Of a stretch of DNA of 64,000 nucleotides, positions 34,860-47,821 are shown one piece after another. This DNA comes from Todiramphus chloris collaris (Eukaryota > Chordata > Aves > Coraciiformes > Alcedinidae). The stretch spans positions 10,036,733 to 10,100,732 of the forward strand of contig JANVCC010000049.1 of assembly GCA_025345505.1 (NCBI GenBank). The letters run 5' to 3'. Position numbers and translations under genes: made by a program. Each line of letters starts with the position of its first letter. The stretch's first letter is position 1. A model generated the notes under the pieces. The model saw only the letters and a program-made list of their open reading frames with translations. It was not told where the DNA came from and made no database searches.

Positions 34860-35620
34860 TAAATTTTACCTCATGTTGAGGTGGAATCTTCTATGCTCAA
34901 GTTTATACTCATCATTCACCTTGTCCTGTTGCTAAGAACTACAGAAAAGAGATTGGCTCTTTCCATTTGGCACCCACCCCTCAGATATTTATAGACATTA
35001 AGAAGATCCCCCTCTGTCTTCTGTCAAGACTAAATAGCCCCAAGTTTCTCAGTCTTCATAGGAGAGATGCTCAAGTCCCTTAATCATCCTCACAGCTCTT
35101 TGTTAGACTCCAGTAGATCCTTGTCCATCTTAAATTGTGTAGCCCAAAACTGGATAATGTAATTCCAGGTGTGATCTCACGAGGGCAGAATAGAGGGGGA
35201 GGAGAACCTCCCTCGACCTGCTGGACACAGTTTTCTTAATGCAACCCAGGATGCTGCTGGCCTTCCTGGCCGCAAGGGTACATTACTGTGCCACTATCCA
35301 CTAGGACTCCAAGGTCTTTCTCCGTGGTGCTGCTTTCCAGCAGGATGACCACTAACCTGTACCGGTGCCTGGTGTTACTCCTCCCCAGACGCAGGATTCT
35401 ATACTTGTCCTTATTGAACTTCATGAGGTTGACTTTCGCCCAGCTCTCCAGTCTGTCCAGGTTTCACTGAATGGCAGCACAGCCTTCTGTTGTGTTGGCC
35501 ACTCCTTCCAGTTTTTTATCATTAGTAAACTTGCTGAGGGTATACTCTGTCCACTCATCCAAGTCATTAATGAAGATATTGAACAAAACTGGACTCAGTA
35601 CTGATCCCATTGCATGGTTT
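34860..35620 (-). mobile_element. CR1 LINE copy H, 3' part
   Basis: Minus-strand CR1 from the RT motif B/C region to the 3' part of ORF2. Recognisable in minus-strand translation are [21 protein letters not shown], then motif C, then [25 protein letters not shown] and the RT C-terminus. The 3' end fades out near 34860 without a clear octamer tail, so the copy is old or 3'-damaged. The wording of its 3' region differs from copies G and I, suggesting a different CR1 subfamily. Confidence 0.88.
35236..35424 (-). pseudogene. CR1 ORF2 fragment, RT C-terminal part (copy H)
   Basis: 62 codons, [20 protein letters not shown] ... [14 protein letters not shown], the part following RT motif C. The upstream motif C, in minus-strand terms at about 35518-35535, reads FTND rather than FADD: the first catalytic Asp is replaced by Asn and the preceding Ala by Thr. 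Strong decay. Confidence 0.85.
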
Positions 35621-36368
35621 ACATGGAAGGCTAATTAATGGAAATAAAGACATAGGCAAAACTAACTTCTTTTTGGTCTCATTTTGTCAGCCACAGTATA
35701 GGCAACAGCTACAGCAGTTGGTTGCCAACACTTCAGATTGATATGGGAACTAACACCCTGCCAGAAAGTCCCTAGAGAGCTAACTTTGATGACTTAAATT
35801 AAAAACAACAAAATAGCCCAACCACTTACAAATCAAAGCAACTGCAACCAATCCTAGTGACCACAGAGGACTCTCCATCAAATTTTCTAGACTCAGCACA
35901 GTTTGTCCCTGACCAACAATCTGGAAATAAATACATCTCCTCAGTTCTAGACAGGAAAGAAAGGAGTGGGGGAAAAAAAAAACCCCACCAAATCGAACTG
36001 TGTGCTTCAGAGCCTCGCAAAGTGCAACCACTGCAGATGACATGGTGGCTATCATGGAAAACAGATGCTAAATTTTCTGTACTTCTCCCATGCACTGGCC
36101 TCTCTTTCCAGACCTCAGCTTACCCTAGCTATGCCAACACAGCTCTCATGGGAGCTACGGTACAAATCCGGAATGATACAAACTCCTGCAAATAACATCT
36201 GGTTTACTCACTCGAGGAAAACTTTACTTTTAACCCTTCAGCATTATTAACACCATAGTCACACAAAGGCATCCCTGGACATGCCATAGCACCCACAAGG
36301 AGCTTCTCCAAGTGTTTGTGTGAGGTCTGAACTGACTGGAAGACAATTTGTTTTATTCAATTCAGGTA

Positions 36369-36422
<54 letters not shown>

Positions 36423-37617
36423 AATCAGGTATCCTTTTTTTATGATCTTGAGATGTTTTAAACAAAATATAGACCGTCAGGTTTGGAAACAATGAGTTCA
36501 TGCTACAATATCCATTTTTAGTTCTGGTGTGTTGCATTGCTAGAATTGCCAAGGTCCTCTCCTCTGTCTTCCTCTGTCACACTCCAAGACTATTCATTCC
36601 CAACACAATCATTCATATTTCCAGTTTTATTTGATTATATTCAGATATGATGCAACCTGTATTTAACAATACAATACCATTTTCAAGGGCAAATATTTTT
36701 CTGTAATCTCAACTGTGTCATTATTCTCTGTATATTACACATATTTTAAATGTCAAAATCTGTCTCCTAGACCTAATCAAATATAAAAAGCCTATCAGGA
36801 GAAAGTGAGCTTGAAAGGGGTATCCCAAATAAAATAAAAGCTTAAATGTCCTTTCTTTAAAACAGACCTTACCTATTATTTATTTTAGGTCTAAGTTTTT
36901 AAAAGATCTCCCAGGAACAACATATGGTAGAACAGGTTCATGCCTGTCACAGCTCTGTTGACATTATCCCCAGCCAGGGGCAGCATGTATTACATGGCTA
37001 AATGCTGAAGAATTAAGCTGAAAGAGGTTATGAAAGAGAGAGGGAAGAAAAACACCATCACCATCTCTGATTTTAGCCTCTCTTTACTCCCAATAGGTCA
37101 TCAGGAAAAGTAAAATCACAAAGAAAATGTTAATGCAATGAATGACTACTTATGAAAATGGAAGTGTGTCAACATCAGATGTTTAAGTATTTGAGATTAA
37201 GCTTGTGTGTTACCTTTTCCACAAACTGCTTTCCCTATGCAGTTTGCCAGAGCTACTTCATTCTTCCAGTAGTGGTTTACTGCCACCATTAGTCTTACAT
37301 AATGCACAAATAATTGTCTATCTTTTAACACAGCTGTTAACTAATTTTAGATTCATAATATAAAAGTCTTTTTGGGGGTTTGTTTTGCTTTTTTGGTTTG
37401 TTTTTTTTCAACAAGAAGTCTCTGTAAAGAACTAAGCAATTTACATTTCTTTTTCTGTTTGAAGGTTTTAAAGCAAAAAATGAATTTAACACAGTTTTTA
37501 TTTTTCTGGCCTCTTAATCAGTTCAGAAAGTATTTTGCCATAGGGGTACAGTTCCATTTCTGACAAAGGTGCATCAACACCACAAATCCTTTCCTGGCTT
37601 AGTAAGGACAGTGTCTT
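35621..37617. other. Non-coding stretch with long poly-T
   Basis: No gene recognised. The main structure is the poly-T run at 36371-36418. Open frames at 35780-36195 on both strands overlap each other and show no domain. Confidence 0.55.
36371..36418. repeat. Poly-T run (48 bp) with similar flanks
   Basis: 48 consecutive T. It is flanked by related sequence: TTCAGGTACC before and ATCAGGTATCC followed by seven T after, as if a short TCAGGTA(T)CC(T)n unit had been duplicated and one T run then expanded. CR1 elements do not end in poly-A, so this is not a CR1 tail. No processed gene copy is recognised next to it. Confidence 0.9.
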
Positions 37618-38305
37618 ATCATAGAATCATAGAATGTCAAGGGCTGGAAGGGACCTCAAGAGATCATCTAGACCAACCCCCCTGCCAGAGCAGGATCACC
37701 TAGACCAGGTCACACAGGAATGCATCCAGGCAGGTCTTGAATATCTCCAGAGAGGGAGACTCCACAACCCCCCCGGGCAGCCTGCTCCAGTGTTCTGTCA
37801 CCCTCACTGTGAAAAAATTTTTCCTTATGTTTACATGAAACTTCCTGTGCCTCAGATTCAACCCTTTACCTCTTGTCCTATCATTGGGCATCACCGAGAA
37901 GAGCCTGGCTCTATCTTCCCGGCACTTACCCTTCATATATTTATAAACATTGATTCAATCACCCCTTAGTCTTCTTTTCTCTAAGCTAAAAAGCCCCAGC
38001 TCCCTCAGTCTATCCTCATAAGAGAGGTGTTCCACTCCCTTAATCATCTTTGTAGCCCTGCGCTGGACCCTCTCCAGCAGTTCCATGTCCTTCTTAAACT
38101 GGGGGGCCAAGAACTGTACACAGTATTCCAGATGTGGCCTCATTAGGGCAGAGTAGAGGGGCAGGAGAAGCTCTCTCAACCTACTAGCTACACCCCTTCT
38201 AATACACCCCAGGATGGCATCGGCCCTCTTGGCCACAAGAGCACACTGCTGGCTCATGGTCAGCCTCCCATCAACCAGGACCCCCAGGTCCCCCTTTCTT
38301 CTGGG
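37618..38305 (-). mobile_element. CR1 LINE copy I, 3' end
   Basis: Minus-strand CR1 with an intact 3' tail (ATCATAGAATCATAGAATGT as read on the plus strand) and the ORF2 C-terminus. The 5' truncation at about 38305 lies in the GDLGVLVD segment. Shares its 3' UTR type with fragment G. Well preserved, so probably among the younger copies in the window. Confidence 0.95.
37700..38257 (-). pseudogene. CR1 ORF2 C-terminal frames (copy I)
   Basis: Two open stretches: 37955-38257 with [56 protein letters not shown] and [17 protein letters not shown]; and 37700-37936 with [37 protein letters not shown] and the natural end. A stop or frame change lies between them. They are the region after the RT palm and carry no catalytic motif. 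Confidence 0.9.
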
Positions 38306-38999
38306 ATTCCAAAATCTTCATGCAATTCAATAAATTAAATTGTTCAACTCTTTTTAGGATCTAGCTCCTTCGGCGAGTAAGGAAATACATCAAGTCTTAA
38401 GACATCTAGACCCTACTTCAAAGGCTGCAGCTGGTATATTGTTTTTGCTCTGAACTTGATCAGCCCACTTAGATTACAAATGAGACCCTGTGTATAGGTC
38501 CACAAACACTTGATAATACTGTTTAGCATGTTTCTGTCTAATTTGCTGCCTCCTTAACTCAGATAAGAAGCTTGATATATTTTGCATTAGACTTGCTAGG
38601 ATCTTCATCATCCCAAAACTCCGATTTTCTCCTATTTTGGACATTCACTGATAAAATATACATTTACTTTTGTAGGATATCACCAATAAGACTACAGATA
38701 TCTTGTCTGCAGAACGGTATTTTGGCTGGTATTCATTACTAGGTTTATCACTGACTTGCTTTTTGGAGCAGATCTGGTGTCATCTTTGGACACCTTCACA
38801 GAGAAGAGCAAGAAATTTATACCCTGTGTAGTGTTATTTAAACATACAACAACTCTGTAAATATCTATTCCTCATCTTAACATACAGACGGAGATGAGTC
38901 AAAAGAGCTGCCAGTGTCTTCAAGTGGCTATCTTCTCTTTTCCCCTGTTCTGACGCAGGATAAAAGCATATATAATCTTCCTTTACTAGAAATCATCCA
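38306..38999. other. Non-coding, unique-looking stretch
   Basis: No gene or mobile element recognised. Confidence 0.5.
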
Positions 39000-39320
39000 A
39001 TGGAGTTTTAACCTGTAGCAAATTAATCAGTGGGGCAGTTTTCACAATTTCCACAAGCAGACAGTTCTAATGCTTCACAGTCTCTGTAGGTTGAAAATAT
39101 TTCCTAAGTCAAAATTGATTATGTATTTCTCTTATTTTCTGCAACAGCCAGATAATAATTTAGGAAACTTATCTTCATAATAATGTTTTGTATTATATTG
39201 CAAAGTCACAGGAGCCCTCTTTAGTCTAAAGAAACCCAATTCCCTTAACCTGTCCTCAACAGTCACATATTCTGTATCATCTCTCCACAATTTGGACCCT
39301 TCCATTTGCCTGCAGATTTA
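39000..39320 (-). mobile_element. Old CR1-like (CR1/L3 clade) remnant
   Basis: Strongly decayed. On the minus strand the segment at about 39195-39260 reads close to [17 protein letters not shown], matching the conserved [19 protein letters not shown] region of CR1-clade ORF2. Beyond it, toward 39040, sequence resembling the 3' UTR pattern (CTTCACAGTCTCTGTAGG, TTTCCTAAGTC) can be traced. It must be far older than copies E and I. Confidence 0.55.
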
Positions 39321-42300
39321 TAAAAAAAGAAGCATACAAATATACCTCTTTACAATATCAAAACTCTTGTGATCACCATTCTAAACTTTTTAGTGGTGAC
39401 CTGAAGCAGTTCCTTTATATATGCACAGCATTCATGGTGTCAATGGATTTAAAAAACTGGAAGTTTTTCACTCTAGTTGGTTCATGTCCCTGCTCACAGG
39501 AGCACCATGCTGAGCAGTCAATAAGATTGCCATTGACAGGATTCCCCACTGTGTATGCCTTCTGAGTTTACAGTCAATTTTAATGCATGCAAACTTTTCG
39601 TGAAACCTTGCACACTGCAACAGAGATCTTTACAGATATTCTCCTAATGTGCAATTAATTCTATTACATTACTGCACCTTCCTCCTCAATAAATTAAGAT
39701 ACTGATTTGGAAGAACACCTCCAGTATGACAAGAAAAATAATTTTTTATATCTATTACAGAGCTCTGCTTATTCTAAGTTCTCACTCTCTTCAACCTCCA
39801 CCCTAGTCCCAAATGCCTATTTGCCATAGCTCTTCACAACACCAGACACATATTTCTCAAGTGAATTAAATTAAGTAACTTTAGGCAAAAATGAAAAGGT
39901 GTTCCAAACTGTAAACTTCTTAAATACAACTTCAGTAGATAAGTAAGACAAACAACCTTATTTCCTTCCCAGGAGAAGGTGTTTTAATGATATAAAATTG
40001 TAGCATCAAAAACATAGCAATCCAGGAGAAACAACTGTGTCCTTCTTGCCTGACAATACAAAGCTCCAATTGCTCGTTTATGCACAAAATTTACACACAC
40101 AGCTGCCACAGTATCCAAAGAAAGGGGAAGCACTAGTAAAAAGAGGGCATTCCTAGGATGGAAAAAGATGCAGTTGTTTTTCCTATGTCACTTCAAAATC
40201 AGCAGAAGTTACTATGCATCTACAAACCCAGGCAACAAGATTTTAAAAAAATAAATAAAATTGATGCGCTTAAAGAAATGACGTCAGGGAAAGACCCCTG
40301 CCTACCTGAGACTTCAACAAATGAGTTTTGTGAAGCTGCTACTAGTATTTAGGGAAAGAATGTTTTTCAAACAAGAAAATTATGCAGAGCCACCTGGATT
40401 TCACACCAAGTCATTCTGGAATTGAGTAATGCACATGAGCATTTCTAAGATTATATTTGGCAGTTTAAAAATATATCCATATCCCACCACCCATACATGT
40501 AGAGTGAAATCAATTCTGTAAATATGGCATGGACAAAAGCAAAGGACAGGGAAAAGGAAAAAAGCAGTCAATGAGGATTAGAAAAATAAGTCTTAAGTCG
40601 AACATACCACTGTTCATGACTATCTGTCATTGTGTTACTAACTTCTCTTTCTAATCATCTTCTGCGTCTTAAACCTGTACTTGAGACATGGTGCATGTTT
40701 TGCCACCTTCAGAAAAAAACACCAAACCTTCAGCAGAAATGGGACTGTCCTCTGAGGCAACTCAGTTATTATACAGCTGCTCTCTGAGCACACAGGCTGG
40801 ATTTAGGCTCCCTCAGTGCTTACCAAAGGGTGCAATGCATACTAGGAGTTATCAGTGCAAGAGAGAAAATGATATAGAAACTGATGAAAGACTTGCTGAT
40901 AAACATAAATTAAAGAACAGGCCCTTAATCTGCCAGCTCAATCTCTTAGAACAAGGCAAAGTATAAGGTGGCACATTGAGAAACATAATTACTTATCTTC
41001 TAGCTGAAATAAATTATAAGCTCTTAAGCCTATCAAACAGCATTGAAGCCTGCAGAGGGAGCAGATAAACGGAAGGTAGCTGCTCTGTAGTCTAGATAGT
41101 TCTTAAATCTCTCCTCATTTTTTTCTACACTTCTCTAAGTTGAAAAATGGACTACAAGGTCATTTTCTTGAAAATCATGACTGCATAAAGTATGGATAGC
41201 CCAACAAGAAGAGTGTTCTGACACCAGTTCTGCATTTCTCTGGACACATTTTTTCTTCAACTGAAGCACATGATCTATCATTTTGGCAGACTAAATGGAA
41301 ATGCTCTTTCCTTTACTGCAGCAATGAGTCACCACAGAAAACTCAGTTATGCATTGAACAGAGGTGGCTCATCTTCTCTCAGCCTTATCTATGTGCAATG
41401 GTGGAGAATAGGCCACCTTCAAGCATCAATAAATCAAGGCTGATTCAGACCTCTGAAGGAAACTGTCTCAAGGAGCCTAAAAGGAGCTTTATATTCTAAT
41501 AGTGAATAAGTAAGGGATATTTATTTTACCTGGACCTTAGCAACATGCAAGACAAGGTAATGAAACCCAATGGGGCACAAGGATTTATGGTGGGGGTCTG
41601 TAGTCCTCATGTATCTCCTAGCAATGTAGATGACTGATTAGTTGCTTTGTGGCTTCTGTTTCAATTTACCTTTTTTACCTTAATTTCTGCAAGTTCCTTG
41701 GTATGTCTGCTATTTCCCAACAGAATTGAGAAACAGAGAAGAGGAAATAAAATGGTGATAAGTGAGATGCAAAGATGAAATTGTTGAAGAACTAAAATAA
41801 ACCTGGGAAAATTACAAAACTGTTATCCAAAAATGTTATCAAGAATAAAGTCACACATATCCCAAGGCCTTTGTTAAAGGAGGTCTAATAGCAAATCAAG
41901 AGAAGGAGGAGAAAGCTACTTTCCAGGTTTCATACAAGGTGGAAGCTAATCAAAATTCAGCCATGAAGAAGGCATTTCCTTTAAAGGAGTTTCCCTTCAG
42001 CTTGTCAAAATGGTGATAGTTTTAAATAGATTGTACTTTGCAGTTTAATTACTAATGGATTTTGTTTTGTTCTTTAGTGGTCTTTAATTAAGTGTAGGTA
42101 TTAAATTAACTTAAATAAACAACCATGCTTTCTCCTCTTAAGACTTAAAAGACATTAGAAATATTAACAAATACTTTTGAAAAGCCTGAAATTAGTGCGT
42201 GTATGGAAAAATTTCTACATAAACAATATGAGTGAATATTTCAGCATTTATTATACATACACATACAGTGGATTTATTATTCAAATAGATTCCTGGGCTT

Positions 42301-45300
42301 GGAGCCACAAGGCCACAAGCTCCTTTCTCCATATGCTCTGAGCTAGAGATACCAAGATTTATTCACTGCTGAGCAAAACTTCAAGGAGAAAGCAAACCAG
42401 ACTTGTTTTCCAAAGAAGAAAGTGGGAGTCTGAGCTCTATCTCACACCAGGAGATCACCAATGACACAAGCCCAGCATGTGTCTGAACTTCTGAAGGGGA
42501 GCCCATAGTAAGAAACCTGGGGACTGAGAAGCAAACAGAAAATAATGGAAATGCCAGGAATATGCACTGCTTATAATCTTACTTTTCACAAGTTATAAAG
42601 TCATGCTCTGAGAAAAGTCTTGTCCTGTAATAAACCAAAATTTTTCAAAACACTTCCCTTCATGGGAACAGTGAATTTACTATATCATATTATACCTCTT
42701 CCAGGAATCAGGTGAGTGGAGAAGTACAGGAGAAATTTGGTACCTGCCCTATGCTTAGCCAGTTCAAACTGAAGCTCCAGGTATGCTCACAAGCATTTAT
42801 CTATGCTGCTAAAACAGCCCTATGTGCTTTGTAGGTGACTGACAGCAGGACAGGGATTGTGTAAGTACCAACAGTGGGAGCATCCCTCTGGGAACAAAAG
42901 AGGTAAGATGTCCATGCTAGCTTTATAAGGTCCATCATCAAGCCCAGCACACTGGCCAAAGGAATAGCTTTATTATATGTAAACACTAACAAGGGTGGCC
43001 CAAACAACAGCTCATACACTTTTTTTCCTCAGAAATGCCAAGAATATCCCTAGAATTGATGGAGAACAGCTCACCCATGCAGGTGCAGCCTCCTTGTGCA
43101 CTCCATTCAGCATTTACAGAGAGGCTTTTCTGTCCATGCAGCAACAAATGCCAGGTCAGGTGCTACAGACATTGAAATTGCCTGATCTTTTACACTGGCC
43201 CTGCATCTGCTTAACAAAGAAAAGCAGTCCCGACCTATGAGGCTGTTATCAAGTAAACATTATTGGATAAACAAACATAAATGGCAGGTGGGAAAAAAAA
43301 AAAAAAAAATCCCATTATCTTAAAATGCCAGAAGAGAAGATCAATTATTGGAAGAAAGAAAAGGTTTTGGTCCATACTCACTAAAATTACAGTAGGGTTT
43401 TCAAATATGTACCTTAAAAGACAGAGTAATGATACATGGTGACTATTTATTAGCAGCAGACTCTGAGGGCATAAAAGAAATAAGAAGCAATGACCTAAGA
43501 AGAGTAAAAAGATGTGTTATCAGAGGTACCACTCAGTGGTCTAATTGACAGAAAGGTCATTTCCAGTGCAAGGTTAGGTCCCTCTTCCAGACCAAAACAG
43601 AGATTATAGCAGTTTAAAAACCCATAGTAATGACTCGTTGCTATGGCTATGAAAATGAAAGAGCTAGCTTTCCTCAAAAGCATACTGAAACAAGATGACA
43701 AGCTAACATAATTACAAGCAAAACAAAAATGTGCAGGTTTATATTTTTAAAATGTTTTCCAGCATCTAAATCAGACACCTTCCACCCTACCCACCCCACT
43801 CCAGCATAAAATCAGAGGTTTCACACTGCTCCAGCATCAGCTATAGATGTAACAGGAACTTTAGGAGACAGTCTCTGAACATGTGCGACCCTGAGTGACT
43901 AAATCTCAGCCTTATTTGCTTTCATTCTTTCCAAACACATTCATTCTTTTTATTCATTTGGGCTTTTAAGTAGGATACAAGGCTTCATGCGTCCATCTAT
44001 AAGTATATTCTTAGTCACAGTCCCAGGAAAGCTGGACAATTCCCCTCTGTTTTATTTAAATAATTGACTTTTGACAAAACACCTTGATGAAATCCTGGCT
44101 CTTGTTTACATTTGCAGTCACCTCAGGAAGTTTCTATAGGGATTTTCATGCTTTTTGTCTGTGACAACAGCTTGATTTGCTACTCAACTTGTTTTGCTGA
44201 CCTGGCTATTCAAAAATCACAAACATGCATCCAGGTATCCCTGCATTGATGAGCCAGACTCCTATCTTGGAGGCAATAAGTGGCAGCACTTTTGTCCCGG
44301 GTTGACTCCATGCAGATGCAGTAGACATTTACACACCAATTCTGGTGCTCTCTCCGGCTCAGGGAGCTACTGTGTTGTCACTTCCCCAAGCCTTGCACAT
44401 TCAGATTCTTCCTATGCCCCATGCAACCTGTGTTCAGCATTATGCCACCTAAGTCCACCACTTTGGAAAGTGTGCCTCTTGCTTATCATTGGTTTTGAAT
44501 ATTTTTAATTGACTCTTATCTCAGAAACATCACTTGTCAGAGAGGCCTGGCTCTGTGATTCAGTGGGTGCAGCTCTAACTGGCACAACCCACAGGGAGGG
44601 CAAAAGCTCAGAAACTGGACCACATGACCCCAGGCATCGGCCTTAGTTGACAAGAATTGAGCCCGCCAGCAATACATGAAATGCTGCTGACTACAATTAC
44701 TCCATCATCTATAGGACACTTAACTGCTTCAAGGCTTGCACAAGGCAAAGTCACATCCTGAGCCAGTCCTTGAGCCATATAGGGGAGAGGACAGCTCCTG
44801 GTGAATTCTTTTCACTGACTCAATAGCAAAGCATTCAGTTCACGTTTCAGCAGGATTTCTGTCACAGTCTGCAGAGAGGTTCAAGGGCTTCATTTGCCTT
44901 TGAAATCTGCCTATCCACAGCCTGAAACAGCTCTGAATGCAGGTGGCATACACAAGCCTAGCAAAGCTATACCCTCTGAAATCAGTGTAGGTTTTGCGAG
45001 GATGTCACCAGCAATCCCTCTTGCAGTCGAGGCTAATGTAAGTTTTTGAATAATCTGCATTAATGTCTGGACTAAGATCTCTGTATGTAACCTTCAGGCA
45101 TAACTGATTATGGCCCAGCTGTACAGTGACCTTCTGTCCAGCATTCTGTCCATTGCTTCGGCTCACACAGTATTTCCACAGCATTCCCAAAGCATCAAAT
45201 TCCACAAAGGGTTAAAATGCACCTGAAATGCTGAAGCCCATTTTCACATCATCTATCCCTCCCTCTGCCATTGGTCAGTAGGAAGACCAACCATGCCATC

Positions 45301-47800
45301 TCATTTCAAAATATTTTATAGCCAGTATTAGAAAATACCCACCATGACATAGCAAGCAAATGAACAGTCTGTGGCCAAGTACAACATACATTAACTTCCC
45401 AAAACAGTTGGAGCTCCAGTCACAAACCAGAACTTGCAAAAAGTAATTCAGGTTACTGAATAAAAAAACCCTACATAACCTTGAAGACAGTTCTGAAGTT
45501 TCTGAGTTACAAACATTAAAAATTATGTCGTGCTATTAAAATATAAAGTAAGCTGAGTTTTACACACCAGGACTTTAAATTTACAGAGCTCAACATATTG
45601 GATTGAGTGATAATAAAAAATAATTTTCCTGTCTGAAGACTGTCAGCTTCTCTGCCCTAGAAGGAAGCAGTTTTGAACAGAGTGGTTTTTATCAAGAGAG
45701 AAATAACGTTTCCATATCGAAGACTTGGTTAATGTTGTTTTTATTTTTTTTTCTTAACTGACATTCATTTTTGATGTAGCAGTAAATTATGAATTTTCAT
45801 GAATGTTCACAGCAGTGTGCTTTCACTGAAGTGTTCAGAAGTAAGAGATACCCACAAACCACAAATACTAGAAACTGCCACTAGAGAACTGTTTTACCCA
45901 CAACATGCTACCTTAAGATCATCCAATGCAGTTCACAACTCTGTTTTTCTTTCTACAAATAAATTTTTCTTCAGGTTGAGAAAAATAATTTCATTGTTTG
46001 CAACATTATTTGTCCCAAGCTTTTCAGCATCCTCTAATAACTGAAAATCTTACGAGAGCATAAAGGGAAATCACTGCCTGGATTTTGCACCTTTGGCCAG
46101 TGTCAGCATTAGTAGACAGCCACCCAATACAAAATCCCAAGAATACTTGCAGTAAAGTAAGGAAAGCCTCATAGGACAGATATGTCCTTTTCAAGGTAAT
46201 TGCCATGAGGTACTGGGGTCTGGTCTTCCCCACTGAGATCATTTTCACCACAAAATGCTTATCCACTGAAGGTAAGAAACAGATACAGTCAATTTCTGAG
46301 ACAGCAGTCCTTAGGGATCCAGGGAGGGATCCAGGCACCATAATCATATGTATTGGAAACATAGTCTACATAAGATAAGGGAGGCATGAAAAGAAATCAA
46401 AGATAGTGCGTGTTGCAAGCAAGGAGGCTGATCATCCAGACAAGGAGGAATCTATTTTCATCTTTTCAGCTGCAGTTTCAGGAGTCTTACAGAGGGCAAA
46501 GATTAGCCAGATTGTCTAACAGTTAACAATAAAACCAGAATAAAACTTCTAGCTGTCACAGCAGGAACAGTCTGGGGAAAAATAAAATACAACATAAAAT
46601 GCAAATTGATTGTGTATGGAAGGTGAAATCTGTTTCCCTGCACTATCAGAGACCAAATTAATAAATGCAGAAAGCTGTATCCTTTTCTAAATTCCTACAG
46701 GTTTTTATGTTTTGTTTTTGTTTTGTTGTTGTTGGTTTTTTCTAGGATGTGTTGATGAGCCAAAAATGTGACTTCCTTATGGACGTCCCTCAGATCCACC
46801 ACTCTGGGCCAGTGTGCTTCTCTTCTACATCAACAAGTGTTTTTTATTTTACCCATTCCCGCCTCTTCCCCTGTCACCATAGGAAACCACATAGTAAACC
46901 ACTATTCACCCTAGTAAACCACAATTTTCATTTTCCTTTCTTAACCCTGTAGCAATGTTTCTGTAACTACTATAGAAATTACTGCAATCAAAACAATTCC
47001 TATTCTACCAGATCCAGTAATAAAAGATCAGGCTACACATATCCTGAACATACTCATAACACTGATGTAAACCTCTCACCTACTGAAGGCTAAAACACAC
47101 ACTTCTGAACAGAAATCATAATTTCTTGTCTACCATCCTTCATTAGCTAATTTAAAAGCAATTTACAAGAAAAAGGTCCACATCAACAAGATAATGACGG
47201 CTCAGAGAAAGAAGGGACTTGTCTGACACAAGGAGGTAAAATATGTGTATTTTCAGGAATGCAAGCCTGACTCCCTTAGCAGTTTTTTGCTTGCATGTGT
47301 CTCAAATCTGGTTTTTAGTTTTAGTACACAAATGCCCTCTGTCTTCTGGGATTTTTCTTCCAACTATAATCCTTAGTTTCATGAGATGGTTGTAATGGTA
47401 ATCTACAAGATTAACAAGTTATAATAATTTCCAAATATTCCAAGCTGTTTGCATGAAGATGAAATCAATCTGCAGCAGCTTTTCCCCACAGTTGAGCCAT
47501 ACCAGATTAATGTTTATGTACAGTTACAGGTATCTATGGTAACAGCAAATTATATAACATTGCCACAGTACTCACACTTGTTCCTTCCTTGACTTTTATA
47601 TGATCTACTGGCTGGGACTGAAGAGACCCATGAGGGCATCCAGTCAATGCTTCTCCCAAATTACAACCTAAATGGAGTATCTTAGTATGCGCTCCAGAGC
47701 TTAGTATCGAGGCAGGGAGCAGAAGTCCTGCTCTCACACCTTCTAAAGGGATTACCAAAAGTTAACACACTTTGTGGTCAGCAGCTTTAGGTTTTGGGTT
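39321..47800. other. Long non-coding, unique-looking stretch
   Basis: About 8.5 kb without recognised genes or mobile elements. Contains a 17-A run at 43293-43309. Open frames near 44194-44508 (+), 45005-45205 (-) and 46024-46362 (-) were read and show no known domain. An exon of a diverged gene cannot be excluded by eye. Confidence 0.5.
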
Positions 47801-47821
47801 CCCTCCCCCGCCCCCCCCCCC
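47801..47821 (-). repeat. C/G run with G-quadruplex potential
   Basis: CCCTCCCCCGCCCCCCCCCC plus one further C on the plus strand. The minus strand therefore has G runs of 11, 5 and 3 separated by single bases, enough for several G-quadruplex registers. Confidence 0.8.

Noticed and set aside
46024..46362. A 112-codon minus-strand frame
   Set aside because: No recognisable domain and no neighbouring exon-like segments; length is compatible with chance in 64 kb.
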